NCBI GenBank assembly: GCA_030765645.1
Contig: JAVCCE010000015.1
Span: 186,001 to 250,000 of the forward strand
DNA: 64,000 nt
Direction: 5' to 3'
DNA from: Candidatus Hinthialibacter antarcticus
GTDB taxonomy: Bacteria; Hinthialibacterota; Hinthialibacteria; Hinthialibacterales; Hinthialibacteraceae
Part shown: piece by piece, positions 43,590 to 52,818 of the stretch
How the letters are laid out: every line of letters starts with the position of its first letter
Numbering within the stretch: position 1 is the stretch's first letter
Translations under genes and position numbers: made by a program
Notes under the pieces: generated by a model
The model's database searches: none
Seen by the model: only the letters and a program-made list of their open reading frames with translations
What the model was told of the DNA's origin: nothing

Positions 43590-44666
43590 CTAAATCACCC
43601 GCAAATCAATCGGGGTTTGATTGAGCACTTCGCAGCCGCCCTCGCGCACCACCGCCATGTTTTCCAGGCGGATACCGCCGATTTCAGGCGCATACACCCC
43701 CGGCTCAATGGTAATGACGTGCCCGGCCTGCAAGACGCCCTCCGCGATGTACGACAGGCGCGGCGACTCGTGAATCTCTAGCCCGACGCCATGCCCCAGC
43801 CCGTGGATGAACTGGTCTTTGCGCCCCGCCGCTTCAATCACGCGGCGCGAACTCAAATCGGCCTCTTTGCCGGTCATGCCCGCCTGGATCGCGTCCGCCG
43901 CCGCCAGGTGCGATTCGAGCACCGCCGCATACATCGAGCGCACCTCGTCCGAAGGCTCGCCGAAACACACCGTACGGGTTATATCGGAGCAATAGCCGTT
44001 AAGCAAACAGCCAAAGTCAGTCAAAACAATGTCGCCTTTTTTGAGTTTACGGTTCGACGGCTTGCCGTGCGGCAGCGAGCTGCGCTCGCCGAATAGAACC
44101 AGCGAATCGAACGATTCCTTCTCGGCGCCGCCTTTCCACATTTCGTCTTCGAGAAAATGCGCCAGCTCGCGCTCGGTGATTCCCTCTTTGAGAAAACCGA
44201 GCGATTTCAGATGCGCCTCTTCGGCGACCGCTAACGCGCGGCGCAGCGCGTCGATTTCGTCGTCGTCTTTCACCACCCGCAGCGATTCAACGATGCCGTC
44301 CTGCCCGATGTATTCTTTGGCGGGCAGTTTTTCCTGCCACTGTTGAAATTTCGAGAAGGTGCAATGCCCCGATTCAAATAAGACCCGCGCGTTCGACAGG
44401 TCGCCCAGCGCGTCAGTGGCGGCTTCGTGGTCTTTGCGCGTGCCTTGAATGACGACTTCGCAGCCTTTGACTTCCTGACGAACCTGCTGGTCATAACGCC
44501 CGTCGGTGATGAAAACCAGGCGGTCGCGCCCAACAAATAAATAGGCGTGGCTGCCAGAAAAACCACACAAATAGCGGATATTGAATAGATTGGTCACAAA
44601 AAACCAATCCGCGCCTGCTTCTTCTACTTTTCGTCGAACCGCCGCCTGCCGGGATGCGTAATCCAT
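43590..44666 (-). CDS. M24B metallopeptidase (Xaa-Pro aminopeptidase/dipeptidase)
   Basis: A 358-residue protein. The creatinase-like N-terminal domain (NLFNIRYLCGFSGSHAYLFV) covers residues 1-125. The pita-bread catalytic domain follows. Its five metal ligands are all visible: the two Asp in VLTDFGCLLNGYCSDITRT, His in IHGLGHGVGLEIHESPR, Glu in VITIEPGVYAPEIGG and Glu in IRLENMAVV. This set identifies proline-specific aminopeptidases or prolidases of the PepP/PepQ type. The length suits the short YpdF/PepQ subgroup. It is cytoplasmic, without a signal sequence. It is divergent to the aminotransferase gene, with 240 bp between them in which I see no clear element. Confidence 0.93.
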   Translation of the reverse strand: MDYASRQAAVRRKVEEAGADWFFVTNLFNIRYLCGFSGSHAYLFVGRDRLVFITDGRYDQQVRQEVKGCEVVIQGTRKDHEAATDALGDLSNARVLFESGHCTFSKFQQWQEKLPAKEYIGQDGIVESLRVVKDDDEIDALRRALAVAEEAHLKSLGFLKEGITERELAHFLEDEMWKGGAEKESFDSLVLFGERSSLPHGKPSNRKLKKGDIVLTDFGCLLNGYCSDITRTVCFGEPSDEVRSMYAAVLESHLAAADAIQAGMTGKEADLSSRRVIEAAGRKDQFIHGLGHGVGLEIHESPRLSYIAEGVLQAGHVITIEPGVYAPEIGGIRLENMAVVREGGCEVLNQTPIDLRVI

Positions 44667-44906
44667 AGGTTTATTATCCTTACTGATTTAATAGAGCGTT
44701 TGTCATAATGATATCCGTTGCGCGCGCCCGGATCCGCCGCAGCGGACCAATGATAGAAACAGTGATGAAAACTGAATGCGGACACATTTTTAATTATCTT
44801 ACTATAAGACTTTTTTTTCATTGTCTAAAGCGAATCGCTTGTCTTTGGCTTGACCTTCATTGTCGCAAGAGGAAAATAGCCATATTCATCTTTTAGGAGG
44901 AGCGCC

Positions 44907-46259
44907 ATGGAATTTCCCGCATTACGTGCAGTGGGCGCATTGGATTTCTTTTCTGAATACGGCCAGATGATCTACAACCCGACCGGCATTTTTTACTGGA
45001 CGGGACGCTCAAAAACCGAGGCGAAGATTAACGCGACCATCGGGGCGGCCAAAGGAAAAAAATCGGTTGTCTTTGACGACGGCGACGACGCACGAATCAC
45101 TTTGTGCATTCCGTCCATTCAAAAGAATTTCCCTGGATTGGGCGTCGAAGAAATTTTCCCCTACGCGCCCGAAGTCGGGTTGCCGGCGTTTCGCGAGGCG
45201 TGGAAGTCGTGGATGCTGAAAAAAGCGGGCGACAACGCTGACCGCCTGGGCCGCCAAATGATGGCGCCGATGATTATGCCCGGCATCACCGGCGCACTGT
45301 CGGTGTGCCTGCGCATGTTCGTCGACCCCGGCAAACCAATCATCACGCCCGATAAGCGTTGGGAAAACTACGACAACATCTTCGACCGCAACCTCTTTCT
45401 AAAAGTCGAAGAGTTCCCGGGGTTCGACGGTCAAGACTTTAACCTGCAAGGGATGCTCGACGCCATCAACCGCGTGTGGCAAAAAGAAGACTGCGCGACC
45501 GTGGTGTTAAACTTCCCCAACAACCCGACCGGATATTGTCCGCCCAAGTCGGCGGCGCGCGAAATCGTCAATGCCATCCATGCGCTGGTCGCCAACACCA
45601 GCAAAAAATTGGTGCTTCTGCTCGACGACGCGTACGAAGGTTACATCTACGATGAAGATGCCGAACCGTGGTCGTTGTTTTACTTGTTTGAACCGCGCCC
45701 CAATTTCCTGCCGGTTAAACTCGACGGCGTCAGCAAAGAACTGTTGTGGTACGGCGCCCGCATCGGCGCGGTTACCCTCGCCCTGCCAGACGAATGGTCA
45801 AACGTCGCAGACCGCGCGGATATCGAAAAAGAAATGGAAAACAAGTTTCGCGGCATTGTACGCAACACCGTCTCGAACTGCTCGATGGTGGCGCAGTCGG
45901 CGGGCGTGAAAGCGCTGCAAAACGTCGACGCCGTGATGGCCGAACGCCAGAAGACAGTGAACGAACTCAAGCAACGCTATGACGTAATGAAGAGCGAATT
46001 GGCAAAGTTGAAAACCGATTTGCTTTCGCCCGACCCTTTCCAGGGCGGGTTTTTCTGTTTCGTAAATCTGGCGCCAAAGTCAGGGTTGAAGGCCGACGAC
46101 GTATGCGACCACCTGTTGAAAACCTACCAGGTAGGAACCGTGCCGCTGGTGCGCGACGACATTAACGGAATTCGCATCGCCTTCTGCGGCGTCGAAACCT
46201 CCGACATACCCGAGTTGGTGCAAAGCCTCGAAAAAGCAGTGTTGGATTTGGCAAAGTAA
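44907..46259 (+). CDS. Class I/II PLP-dependent aminotransferase
   Basis: A 450-residue fold-type I enzyme. IYNPTGIFYWTGRSKTEAKI opens the protein, an N-terminal arm unlike AspC. VVLNFPNNPTGYCPPKSAAR holds the substrate-binding Asn-Pro-Thr-Gly. LLLDDAYEGYIYDED carries the PLP-binding Asp and Tyr. LDGVSKELLWYGARIGAV carries the Schiff-base Lys, followed by the phosphate-binding Arg. The C-terminal FQGGFFCFVNL and GIRIAFCG fit. The substrate is not evident; the closest recognisable style is broad-specificity or aromatic aminotransferases. A strong TAGGAGGAG precedes the ATG. Transcription appears to stop at the hairpin at 46282. Confidence 0.9.
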   Translation: MEFPALRAVGALDFFSEYGQMIYNPTGIFYWTGRSKTEAKINATIGAAKGKKSVVFDDGDDARITLCIPSIQKNFPGLGVEEIFPYAPEVGLPAFREAWKSWMLKKAGDNADRLGRQMMAPMIMPGITGALSVCLRMFVDPGKPIITPDKRWENYDNIFDRNLFLKVEEFPGFDGQDFNLQGMLDAINRVWQKEDCATVVLNFPNNPTGYCPPKSAAREIVNAIHALVANTSKKLVLLLDDAYEGYIYDEDAEPWSLFYLFEPRPNFLPVKLDGVSKELLWYGARIGAVTLALPDEWSNVADRADIEKEMENKFRGIVRNTVSNCSMVAQSAGVKALQNVDAVMAERQKTVNELKQRYDVMKSELAKLKTDLLSPDPFQGGFFCFVNLAPKSGLKADDVCDHLLKTYQVGTVPLVRDDINGIRIAFCGVETSDIPELVQSLEKAVLDLAK

Positions 46260-46281
46260 CAGTCGCTCATTCATAGACTTC

Positions 46282-46312
46282 AAAAAGGCGAGCCTTAGCT
46301 CGCCTTTTTTTT
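46282..46312 (+). terminator. Intrinsic terminator after the aminotransferase gene
   Basis: AAAAAGGCGAGC-CTTA-GCTCGCCTTTTTTTT: a perfect seven-base GC-rich stem extended by A/T pairs and followed by eight T. It ends 30 bp before the convergent pseudopilin stop. The A-run at its 5' side makes it bidirectional, so it can also serve the pseudopilin gene. Confidence 0.9.
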
Positions 46313-46341
46313 ATCGTAAGTCGCAACCACTATAAATCATC

Positions 46342-46974
46342 TTACTTACTGTGGTCGCCGTGGTTGGAGCGCATCAGGTCGCCGTTTGAGATGATTCCAT
46401 TCGATGACGAATAGGGGACGCGCGACGGCGTCCAAGTGGGGATGTCGAAATTCGGGCCGATCACTTTGCCAATCGCTACCACGCCGACATCGTCATTGCG
46501 GTCTGGGCCGAAACTATACAGCACCCACAATATGTTGAGCGGCTTGGCCCATAACGGCCAGTAATTATTCGGCGAAAACGATTTGTAATCGACGTAGGTA
46601 TAGCCGTAATTCGCCTCATCCGTCGCGCCGCCGTACGCATCAGGCGCCGCTGAGTTGAACGGATCGCTGTCGGGAACACTGCTCATGTACGACACCGGCG
46701 AAGTCAACCGCGCCAACGCGCCTTTGTAGCGCCATTCGTTGTTGAGATCATGCCGAAACGGCGGGTAAGCGTTTTGGTCAAGCGCATACATTTCCAGCGC
46801 CGTGCCCAGCGCGCGCATCTCGCTTTGCGCCGCCGCCACTTTTGCGCGAATCTGCGCGTTTAAAAAATTGGGGACGGCAATCGCCGCCAGAATGCCAATG
46901 ATCGCCACAACAATTAACAACTCAATTAAAGTAAATCCATTGTTCGCATGTTTCATTTGTTGATCTTTCATCAT
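46342..46974 (-). CDS. GspG-like pseudopilin
   Basis: A 210-residue protein with a canonical class III leader. After MMKDQQMKHANNG the processed chain starts FTLIELLIVVAIIGILAAIA, with Gly at -1 and Glu at +5. VPNFLNAQIRAKVAAAQSEM and LTSPVSYMSSVPDSDPF are the conserved stalk and loop of stand-alone type II secretion G-like proteins. SNGIISNGDLMRS near the end is a motif shared by such proteins in several uncultured phyla. The third Met is an equally plausible start. It lacks adjacent secretion genes and probably relies on the prepilin peptidase at 41353 and on assembly machinery elsewhere. Confidence 0.9.
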   Translation of the reverse strand: MMKDQQMKHANNGFTLIELLIVVAIIGILAAIAVPNFLNAQIRAKVAAAQSEMRALGTALEMYALDQNAYPPFRHDLNNEWRYKGALARLTSPVSYMSSVPDSDPFNSAAPDAYGGATDEANYGYTYVDYKSFSPNNYWPLWAKPLNILWVLYSFGPDRNDDVGVVAIGKVIGPNFDIPTWTPSRVPYSSSNGIISNGDLMRSNHGDHSK

Positions 46975-47083
46975 TCAAGGAATTTATCATTAGAACTAAC
47001 AAGATTGGCGCCATAGAGGTGGGGGCGAATCATACATCAATAATTATAGTCTGCCGCGAATAAAATGACGACTTGAATATATG

Positions 47084-47114
47084 AAAAAGGCCGGGCAGTT
47101 GCGCCCGGCCTTTT
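47084..47114 (-). terminator. Intrinsic terminator downstream of glnA
   Basis: AAAAAGGCCGGGC-AGTTGC-GCCCGGCCTTTT forms a strong GC stem. Read on the minus strand it ends in a run of five T, 22 bp after the glnA stop. It probably ends the glnA transcript and may act in both directions. Confidence 0.88.
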
Positions 47115-47135
47115 GTGTTCGTTGTTCTACACGGC

Positions 47136-48545
47136 TTAGCAGTCGTAGTAGAGGAAGTATTCGTACGGCGTCGGGCGCAACTGGCAAGGTTCAACTTCGT
47201 TCTCGCGTTTGTAGGCAATCCAGGTTTCGATGACATCCTGGGTAAACACGTCGCCTTGGAGAAGAAACTCGTGATCTTTTTCTAACGCTTCCAGCGCGGC
47301 GTTCAATGAACCGGGAACCTGCGGAACGCCCGCGGCTTCTTCCGGCGACAAGTCGTAGATGTTCTTGTCGATCGGATCGCCTGGATCGATCTTGTTGAGG
47401 ATGCCGTCCATACCCGCCATGACAATCGCCGAGAAAGCGAAATAGCCGTTGCAGGAAGGATCGGGGCAACGGAACTCGACGCGCTTGGCTTTGGGGCTGG
47501 GCGAATACATCGGGATGCGGCACGCCGCGGAGCGGTTGCGCTGTGAATAGGCCAAGTTGACCGGCGCTTCATAACCCGGAACCAAACGCTTGAAGGAGTT
47601 GGTGGTCGGGTTGGTAATCGCGATAAGCGCGTTCGCGTGTTTCAAGATACCGCCAATGTACCACAAGCATTCTTGCGAAAGGCCTGCATACTTGTCGCCC
47701 GCGAAGAGAGGCTTGTCGCCGTTCCACAAACTCGAGTGGACGTGCATGCCTGATCCGTTGTCGCCGTAAATGGGCTTCGGCATAAAGGTCGCTGTTTTGC
47801 CGTGTTTCTTAGCGACATTCTTTACGATATATTTAAAGAGCATCAAATCATCGCCCATTTTCAACAGCGGCGCAAAACGCATGTCGATTTCGCACTGGCC
47901 TGCAGTCGCCACTTCGTGGTGAAGCGCTTCGACGTTAATGCCGAGTTCGAGCATGGTTGCAGCCATTTCAGAGCGAATGTCTTGCAGGGTATCAACCGGA
48001 GAGCAGGGGAAATAGCCCTCTTTGTGGCGCACCAAGTGGCCCAGGCTGGAATCGCCGTTGGCCGAGTTCCAAATCGCTTCTTGCGAGTCGATTTCAAACA
48101 TGGCGAAATTGGGTTCCTGACCGTAGCGCACGCTATCGAAAATAAAGAATTCCGCTTCAGGCCCAATAAAAACCTGGTCGGCGATGCCAGTCGATTTGAC
48201 GTATTCTTCACACTTGAACGCAACATTGCGCGGGTCGCGTGTATAGCGTTCTTTGGTAATCGGGTCCAGAATCGAGCAGGTCAATGATAAAGTCGGATAC
48301 TGCATGAACGGATCCACAAACGCCGTTGTGGGGTCAGGCAGAATCAACATGTCGCTCTCGTCAATTTTTTTCCAGCCGCGAATCGAAGAACCGTCAAAAC
48401 CAAAACCGTCTTCAAAGGAATCTTCTTCCAAGTGGCTGCAAGGAATACTGGTATGTTGCCAAGTCCCCGGCAAATCCTGGAACTTGAAATCAACAAATTG
48501 GATCCCTTTGTCTTTGATCATCGTGATTACTTCTTTTGGAGTCAT
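47136..48545 (-). CDS. glnA: Glutamine synthetase type I
   Basis: A 469-residue GS-I from ATG 48545; AAGGAGAGC lies just upstream and the family starts at [20 protein letters not shown]. Upstream in-frame codons lack homology. The beta-Grasp domain shows [20 protein letters not shown]. The catalytic domain shows [52 protein letters not shown] and [10 protein letters not shown]. The adenylylation loop reads [10 protein letters not shown] and keeps the Tyr that GlnE modifies in the GS-I beta class. This fits the GlnD gene at 11575 and suggests PII/GlnE control, although glnB and glnE are not in the window. It makes glutamine from glutamate, ammonia and ATP. Confidence 0.97.
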   Translation of the reverse strand: MTPKEVITMIKDKGIQFVDFKFQDLPGTWQHTSIPCSHLEEDSFEDGFGFDGSSIRGWKKIDESDMLILPDPTTAFVDPFMQYPTLSLTCSILDPITKERYTRDPRNVAFKCEEYVKSTGIADQVFIGPEAEFFIFDSVRYGQEPNFAMFEIDSQEAIWNSANGDSSLGHLVRHKEGYFPCSPVDTLQDIRSEMAATMLELGINVEALHHEVATAGQCEIDMRFAPLLKMGDDLMLFKYIVKNVAKKHGKTATFMPKPIYGDNGSGMHVHSSLWNGDKPLFAGDKYAGLSQECLWYIGGILKHANALIAITNPTTNSFKRLVPGYEAPVNLAYSQRNRSAACRIPMYSPSPKAKRVEFRCPDPSCNGYFAFSAIVMAGMDGILNKIDPGDPIDKNIYDLSPEEAAGVPQVPGSLNAALEALEKDHEFLLQGDVFTQDVIETWIAYKRENEVEPCQLRPTPYEYFLYYDC

Positions 48546-49125
48546 ATGTCCGCTCTCCTTACAGGTGTTGAGATAAAATAGGTGACTCGGTTTGCACCGA
48601 TTGTTTAATTCCGTGATCCGGTCCCTCAACCGGTTTGAGAACAACAACAATGAAAGGTATTCTTGCAGTGGAGTCTGTAGACAGTTTTCTTCGTTTCTAT
48701 CAAATGTCAAATGCTGGAAAACAAAACTACGCCGCCAGGATTATCAATTTTGACGCTCAACGAATCATTACCAGGCTTAAACACTCATGTCCTGCGAGAC
48801 TTCACTAAATTTTGCCTTTAACATAAAGCAGAAGCCATGCCAATAACTCAAATAAACTCAATTAATTGATTCCTATATACTTACAAAAATGTAGGATTCA
48901 TGTTGATTGAGTAATCGTTTAAAAATCAATGTTGATTTTTGACCACAAGGTCAGGAACAGACATTTCTGTAAGAATATGCCTGTTGATGTCAGAACCCAT
49001 ATTTTATCATGATGATTTTTGTCTGATAGGTTAAGACGCCTTGATTCAAGTTTGTGAAAACGTATTGATATACAGAATTTCAAATTCGCCTCATGCAGCG
49101 CATTACCCCTGAAAGAGTAGATGTC
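48546..49125. promoter_or_regulatory. Divergent glnA/der intergenic region with hairpins
   Basis: A 580-bp gap, long for this window. In the glnA leader (minus strand) two hairpins lie 40-90 bases before the start: CCGGT-TGAGGG-ACCGG at 48618-48633 and CGGT-GCAA-ACCG, with a GNRA loop, at 48588-48599. A TTGACA lies at 48705-48710 without a good -10. On the plus side, AAAAATCAA-TG-TTGATTTTT at 48921-48940 is a perfect palindrome. I find no match to known glutamine riboswitch consensus or to a sigma-54 promoter. The remaining sequence is AT-rich and unassigned. Confidence 0.4.
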
Positions 49126-50466
49126 ATGCCCAAAAAACCGCCATTGGTGGCAATCGTCGGACGACCCAACGTCGGAAAATCGACCTTATTCAACCGTATT
49201 ATCGGCAGCCGCGACGCCATCGTCGACGATCAACCCGGCGTGACCCGCGACTTAAAATACCGACCGACCGATTGGAACGGAAAACCCTTTGAGATAGTCG
49301 ACACCGGCGGCATCTTCGGCCCCGATGATGATCCGTTTTCCAAAGCGATCCAAAATCAGATTGAACGCGCGGTGCAAGCTTGCGTCCTCATTGTGTTTGT
49401 ACTCGATGGACGCGACGGCCCCACCCCGCTCGACCATGAAATTTTCAACTTGTTGCGCCGCACCCATAAACCCATTCTGTGCGCGATCAATAAGGTCGAT
49501 AACCCACGCATCGAAAATGAAGTCATCGCTTCGTTTTTTGAACTGGGCGCGGACGCCTTTCTGCCGGTCTCATCAACCCACGGTTTGGGCGTCGGCGACC
49601 TGCTCGATGAAATCGTAAAACGCATTCCCGACAATACGGCCCAATTTGAAGACGACCCGCCAGGCATCGCCATCCTGGGGCGCCCCAATGTTGGCAAATC
49701 GACTCTGCTCAATTCGCTATGCGGAAGCGAGCGGGCCATCGTGTCGCCCATCGGCGGCACTACCCGCGACCCAGTCGATGAGGTTGTTGAAGTCAACGGC
49801 AAAAAGTATCTACTGATCGACACGGCGGGCATTCGCCGCCGCTCAAAAATGAACCAGGGGCTTGAACGCTATGCCCTCAAACGAAATGAAAAGGCGCTCG
49901 ACCGCTGCGACCTCGCCTTGTTGGTCGTCGACGGCGTCGAAGGCCTCACCGAGACCGACGCCAAGGTGTTTCGCCTCGCCAAAGATACGGGAAAAGCCGC
50001 GATGATCCTGGTCAATAAATGGGACGCCATCCACGATAAAACCGAGAAAAGCGCGGGCGAATTCGCTAAAAAAATCCGCGAGGATTTGCCGTTCTTACAT
50101 TACGCGCCCTTAGAATTTATTTCCGCCATGACCAAACAGCGCCTGCACCGCATTTTTCCGCATGTTGAACGAATTCTGAGCGACTACCAATTCCGCGCGT
50201 CAACCAGTTCGCTGAACCAACTGATGGAAGGCATCATCGCGCATAACCCGCCGCCTACACATCACGGTCGCTCAGCCCGGTTGTATTATTCCACTCAAGT
50301 CAGCACGGCGCCGCCAACCTTTCTCGCGTTTGTGAACGATCCCGACGCCATTCATTTTTCGTATGAACGCTACTTGATGAACCAACTCTATCAACACTTT
50401 AATTTAGAAGGCGTCCCGCTGCGTTTGTTTTTCCGAAAGCGTGAAAAGAGTAAAGAGAACCAATGA
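49126..50466 (+). CDS. der: Ribosome assembly GTPase Der (EngA)
   Basis: A 446-residue protein with two tandem GTPase domains and a C-terminal KH-like domain. Domain 1: AIVGRPNVGKSTLFNRI, QPGVTRD, DTGG and NKVD. Domain 2: AILGRPNVGKSTLLNSLCGS, GGTTRDPVDEVVEV, DTAGIRRRSKMNQGLERYAL and VNKWD. The KH-like part ends PLRLFFRKREKSKE. Der is needed for 50S subunit maturation. The start is placed at 49126, which is preceded by AAAGAG and fits family length; an in-frame ATG at 49093 lacks a ribosome-binding site. The stop overlaps the plsY start as ATGA. Confidence 0.97.
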   Translation: MPKKPPLVAIVGRPNVGKSTLFNRIIGSRDAIVDDQPGVTRDLKYRPTDWNGKPFEIVDTGGIFGPDDDPFSKAIQNQIERAVQACVLIVFVLDGRDGPTPLDHEIFNLLRRTHKPILCAINKVDNPRIENEVIASFFELGADAFLPVSSTHGLGVGDLLDEIVKRIPDNTAQFEDDPPGIAILGRPNVGKSTLLNSLCGSERAIVSPIGGTTRDPVDEVVEVNGKKYLLIDTAGIRRRSKMNQGLERYALKRNEKALDRCDLALLVVDGVEGLTETDAKVFRLAKDTGKAAMILVNKWDAIHDKTEKSAGEFAKKIREDLPFLHYAPLEFISAMTKQRLHRIFPHVERILSDYQFRASTSSLNQLMEGIIAHNPPPTHHGRSARLYYSTQVSTAPPTFLAFVNDPDAIHFSYERYLMNQLYQHFNLEGVPLRLFFRKREKSKENQ

Positions 50467-51095
50467 TTGAAATTCTTGCTCTGGTGATTGCCTATTTGCT
50501 TGGGTCGATCCCGTCTGCGTATTACATGGGCAAGTGGGTGAAGGGCGTCGATCTGCGCACTGTCGGCAGCGGCAACTTGGGCTTCACCAACGCATGGCGT
50601 GTACTCGGCCTATGGATGAGCCTGCCGGTGTTTGCCTTCGACATTGGCAAAGGCGCGGCGGCGGTGTTGATCGCTCGAGCGTTATCGCCGGATTTAGAAT
50701 GGTTGGCCATCGCCGCCGGGCTGGTTGCGATCCTGGGGCATAACTGGACCGTGTTTCTGGGCTTCAAAGGCGGCGGCAAAGGCGTCGCGGCCTCGGCGGG
50801 CGTGTTCGCCGCGCTGACGCCCGTCCCCTTCGCAATTACCTTCACGTTATTTTTGATTATTCTTTTCACCACAAGCTATATGTCGATCGCCTCCATCAGC
50901 GGCGCGGTGATTTTGGTCACCTGCATCTACACTGCGCACGCAATGCACAGCGCCTTTGCGCCGTCGATTGAAGTGACTGCGTTCGCGACCATCGCAGCGA
51001 CCATGTTGATCGTCAAACATAAAAAAAATATCCAGCGTCTATGGGCGGGAACCGAACCGCGCATCGGGCGAAGCAAGACGGAGGAGCCTTCGTGA
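50463..51095 (+). CDS. plsY: Glycerol-3-phosphate acyltransferase PlsY
   Basis: A 210-residue membrane protein with five or six helices. The three PlsY loops are visible: YLLGSIPSAYYMGKWVKGVD, RTVGSGNLGFTNAWRVLG and GHNWTVFLGFKGGGKGVAAS. It uses acyl-phosphate made by PlsX to acylate glycerol 3-phosphate, the first step of phospholipid synthesis. The hydrophilic C-terminal tail is about 20 residues longer than in most homologues. der-plsY adjacency is common. Unusually, hisA follows and starts inside the plsY stop codon (GTGA overlap). Confidence 0.95.
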   Translation: MIEILALVIAYLLGSIPSAYYMGKWVKGVDLRTVGSGNLGFTNAWRVLGLWMSLPVFAFDIGKGAAAVLIARALSPDLEWLAIAAGLVAILGHNWTVFLGFKGGGKGVAASAGVFAALTPVPFAITFTLFLIILFTTSYMSIASISGAVILVTCIYTAHAMHSAFAPSIEVTAFATIAATMLIVKHKKNIQRLWAGTEPRIGRSKTEEPS

Positions 51096-51835
51096 TTGAT
51101 TTAATTCCAGCCATTGACCTGCGCGGCGGCAACGCAGTACGCCTGTTGCGCGGCGAATACGACCAGGAAACCATTTACTCGAACAATCCCGCCGAGTTCG
51201 CCAAAACCTGGCAAGACGGCGGCGGCGACATTGTCCACATCGTCGATCTCGACGGCGCCCGCGACGGCGCCATGCAGAACCGCGACGCCATCCGCGCGAT
51301 TGTTGAGACGCTCAGCATCAAAACAGAATTAGGCGGCGGCTTGCGCGACATGGAGGCGGTGCATTGCGTGTTGGGCGACTTGGGCGTTGACCGCGCCATT
51401 CTTGGCAGCGTGTTGTTAGAAAAACCCGACTTCGCGCGCGAGGCGGCGCAGGCCTACCCGGGTCGCATCATTCTCGGCATCGACGCCCGCGACGGTTTAG
51501 TTGCGACCCGCGGCTGGCGCGAGACCAGCCAGGTGAAGGCGGTTGATCTCGTAAAAGAATTCGCCGGGTTGGATTACTGCGCGGTGATCTATACCGACAT
51601 CGCCCGCGACGGCACCCTGGTCGGCCCCAATCTTGAACAACTGGCTGAAATGGCGGCGGCCTCTCCGTTCCCGATTATCGCGTCCGGCGGCATCGGCTCG
51701 CTGGACGACATTCGCAATGTGGTCAAACTCGCCAACACGCTTGAGCAAGGCTCCATCAGCGGCGTGATCGTCGGCAAGGCGCTCTACGAAAAAAAATTCA
51801 CCATCGAAGAAGCGGCGGCGGCGATGAAAGCGTAA
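51092..51835 (+). CDS. hisA: ProFAR isomerase (phosphoribosylformimino-AICAR-P isomerase)
   Basis: A 247-residue TIM barrel starting at GTG 51092, which overlaps the plsY stop and has GGAGG upstream. DLIPAIDLRGGNAVRLLRGE contains the catalytic Asp at the N-terminus. ELGGGLRDMEAVHCVL, ILGIDARDGLVATRGWRE, YTDIARDGTLVGPN (second Asp) and IIASGGIGSLDDI follow. These are diagnostic of HisA rather than HisF. It opens the ribose ring in histidine synthesis. No other his gene is nearby, so the gene stands outside a his operon. GCGCC-AAAT-GGCGC at 51846 forms a weak hairpin after the stop without a T-run. Confidence 0.95.
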   Translation: MIDLIPAIDLRGGNAVRLLRGEYDQETIYSNNPAEFAKTWQDGGGDIVHIVDLDGARDGAMQNRDAIRAIVETLSIKTELGGGLRDMEAVHCVLGDLGVDRAILGSVLLEKPDFAREAAQAYPGRIILGIDARDGLVATRGWRETSQVKAVDLVKEFAGLDYCAVIYTDIARDGTLVGPNLEQLAEMAAASPFPIIASGGIGSLDDIRNVVKLANTLEQGSISGVIVGKALYEKKFTIEEAAAAMKA

Positions 51836-51913
51836 CTTCTTGCGTGCGCCAAATGGCGCGGCTACAATGGCAATATGGCGCTAGACGAAAGCCATTGCCA
51901 TCTGGAGGCCAAC

Positions 51914-52336
51914 ATGTGCGCAGAATCACAACAGCATTTCAAAGCAACATTTAAACTGCCTTTTGATAATATTGAAAAGTCGATTCGGGCTATCGAAAAA
52001 GGCCTCCCTTATTCGACCATACATAAACTTCAATCTGTCTTATCGTTGACTAATCACGAACTTTCGGATATTGCCAATGTCGCTCCTCGAACCTTGTTAA
52101 GAAGAAAAACACAAGGACGGTTAACTTCGAGTGAGTCAGAAAAAGTTTTTTTGATTGCAAAATTATTCAATCGCGCGGAAGAGATATTTGGCTCAAAAGA
52201 ACGGGCCAAATTGTGGATGAAATTGTCTCAGCCTGCATTGGGCGGAAAGACGCCTTTGAAATACAGCAAGACAGTCGTCGGCGCTCAGGCGGTTGAAGAC
52301 CTCCTCGGTCAAATTGAACATGGCGTTGTGTTATGA
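51914..52336 (+). CDS. Xre/MbcA/ParS-type antitoxin
   Basis: A 140-residue protein from ATG 51914, which has CTGGAGG directly upstream. A helix-turn-helix N-terminal region (PYSTIHKLQSVLSLTNHELS, DIANVAPRTLLRRKTQGRLT) is followed by the DUF2384 region (SSESEKVFLIAKLFNRAEEI, FGSKERAKLWMKLSQPALGG) and a C-terminal segment ending VEDLLGQIEHGVV. This order is typical of antitoxins paired with RES toxins. They neutralise the toxin and repress the operon. The RES gene overlaps its stop by four bases. Confidence 0.92.
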   Translation: MCAESQQHFKATFKLPFDNIEKSIRAIEKGLPYSTIHKLQSVLSLTNHELSDIANVAPRTLLRRKTQGRLTSSESEKVFLIAKLFNRAEEIFGSKERAKLWMKLSQPALGGKTPLKYSKTVVGAQAVEDLLGQIEHGVVL

Positions 52337-52818
52337 AATTGACCGCATGGCGACTTGTTCATTCCAAGTATTTGAATAAGCCGTTAACGGGAGAGGGCGC
52401 TCAAAAAAGCGGCGGCCGCTGGAACCATAAAGGAACGCCAATCATATATGCCGCCCAAGCCATCTCGCTGTCAGTATTAGAAATATTAGCGCGCATACTT
52501 GATTCTGGCGATTTAAAACACTACCGCTTTAGGTCGGTCGAATTTGATGACTCGCAGGTTCAAAGAATTGAACAAAGCGAATTGTCGCTCAATTGGAACT
52601 CACTGCCGCCAACTAACGAAACCAAAGATATTGGCAATGAGTGGGCTAAATCAAATCAGAGCCTCATACTCGCCGTTCCGAGCGTAATCATACCGATTGA
52701 GTGCAACTATTTGATTAATCCAAGCCATCCCGAGTTTCGCTCTCTCGTGATCCATACAAACAAAGTGAAATTTGACTTTGATCAACGCTTATTATCGTTT
52801 CACCGAATAACCGCTTAG
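52333..52818 (+). CDS. RES-domain toxin
   Basis: A 161-residue protein with the RES signature. WRLVHSKYLNKPLTGEGAQK supplies the first Arg and Tyr. SGGRWNHKGTPIIYAAQAIS contains the conserved GGRWN and YAA. SVLEILARILDS supplies the Glu. NYLINPSHPEFRSL closes the domain. RES toxins are ADP-ribosyltransferase-like enzymes that degrade or transfer from NAD+ and arrest growth. The order antitoxin-toxin with ATGA overlap is complete, so the module should be functional. Its 3' end overlaps the convergent YbjQ remnant by four bases. Confidence 0.92.
   Translation: MKLTAWRLVHSKYLNKPLTGEGAQKSGGRWNHKGTPIIYAAQAISLSVLEILARILDSGDLKHYRFRSVEFDDSQVQRIEQSELSLNWNSLPPTNETKDIGNEWAKSNQSLILAVPSVIIPIECNYLINPSHPEFRSLVIHTNKVKFDFDQRLLSFHRITA

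Noticed and set aside
47136-48710. Longer glnA start at 48710
   Set aside because: The 55 extra residues have no homology to GS-I, the ATG at 48545 has a strong ribosome-binding site, and the extension would include the leader hairpins.
48546-49125. Known glutamine riboswitch or sigma-54 promoter upstream of glnA
   Set aside because: No match to the conserved riboswitch cores I know, nor TGGCAC-N5-TTGC spacing on the minus strand.
51846-51859. Terminator after hisA
   Set aside because: GCGCC-AAAT-GGCGC is a short stem with no T-run following.
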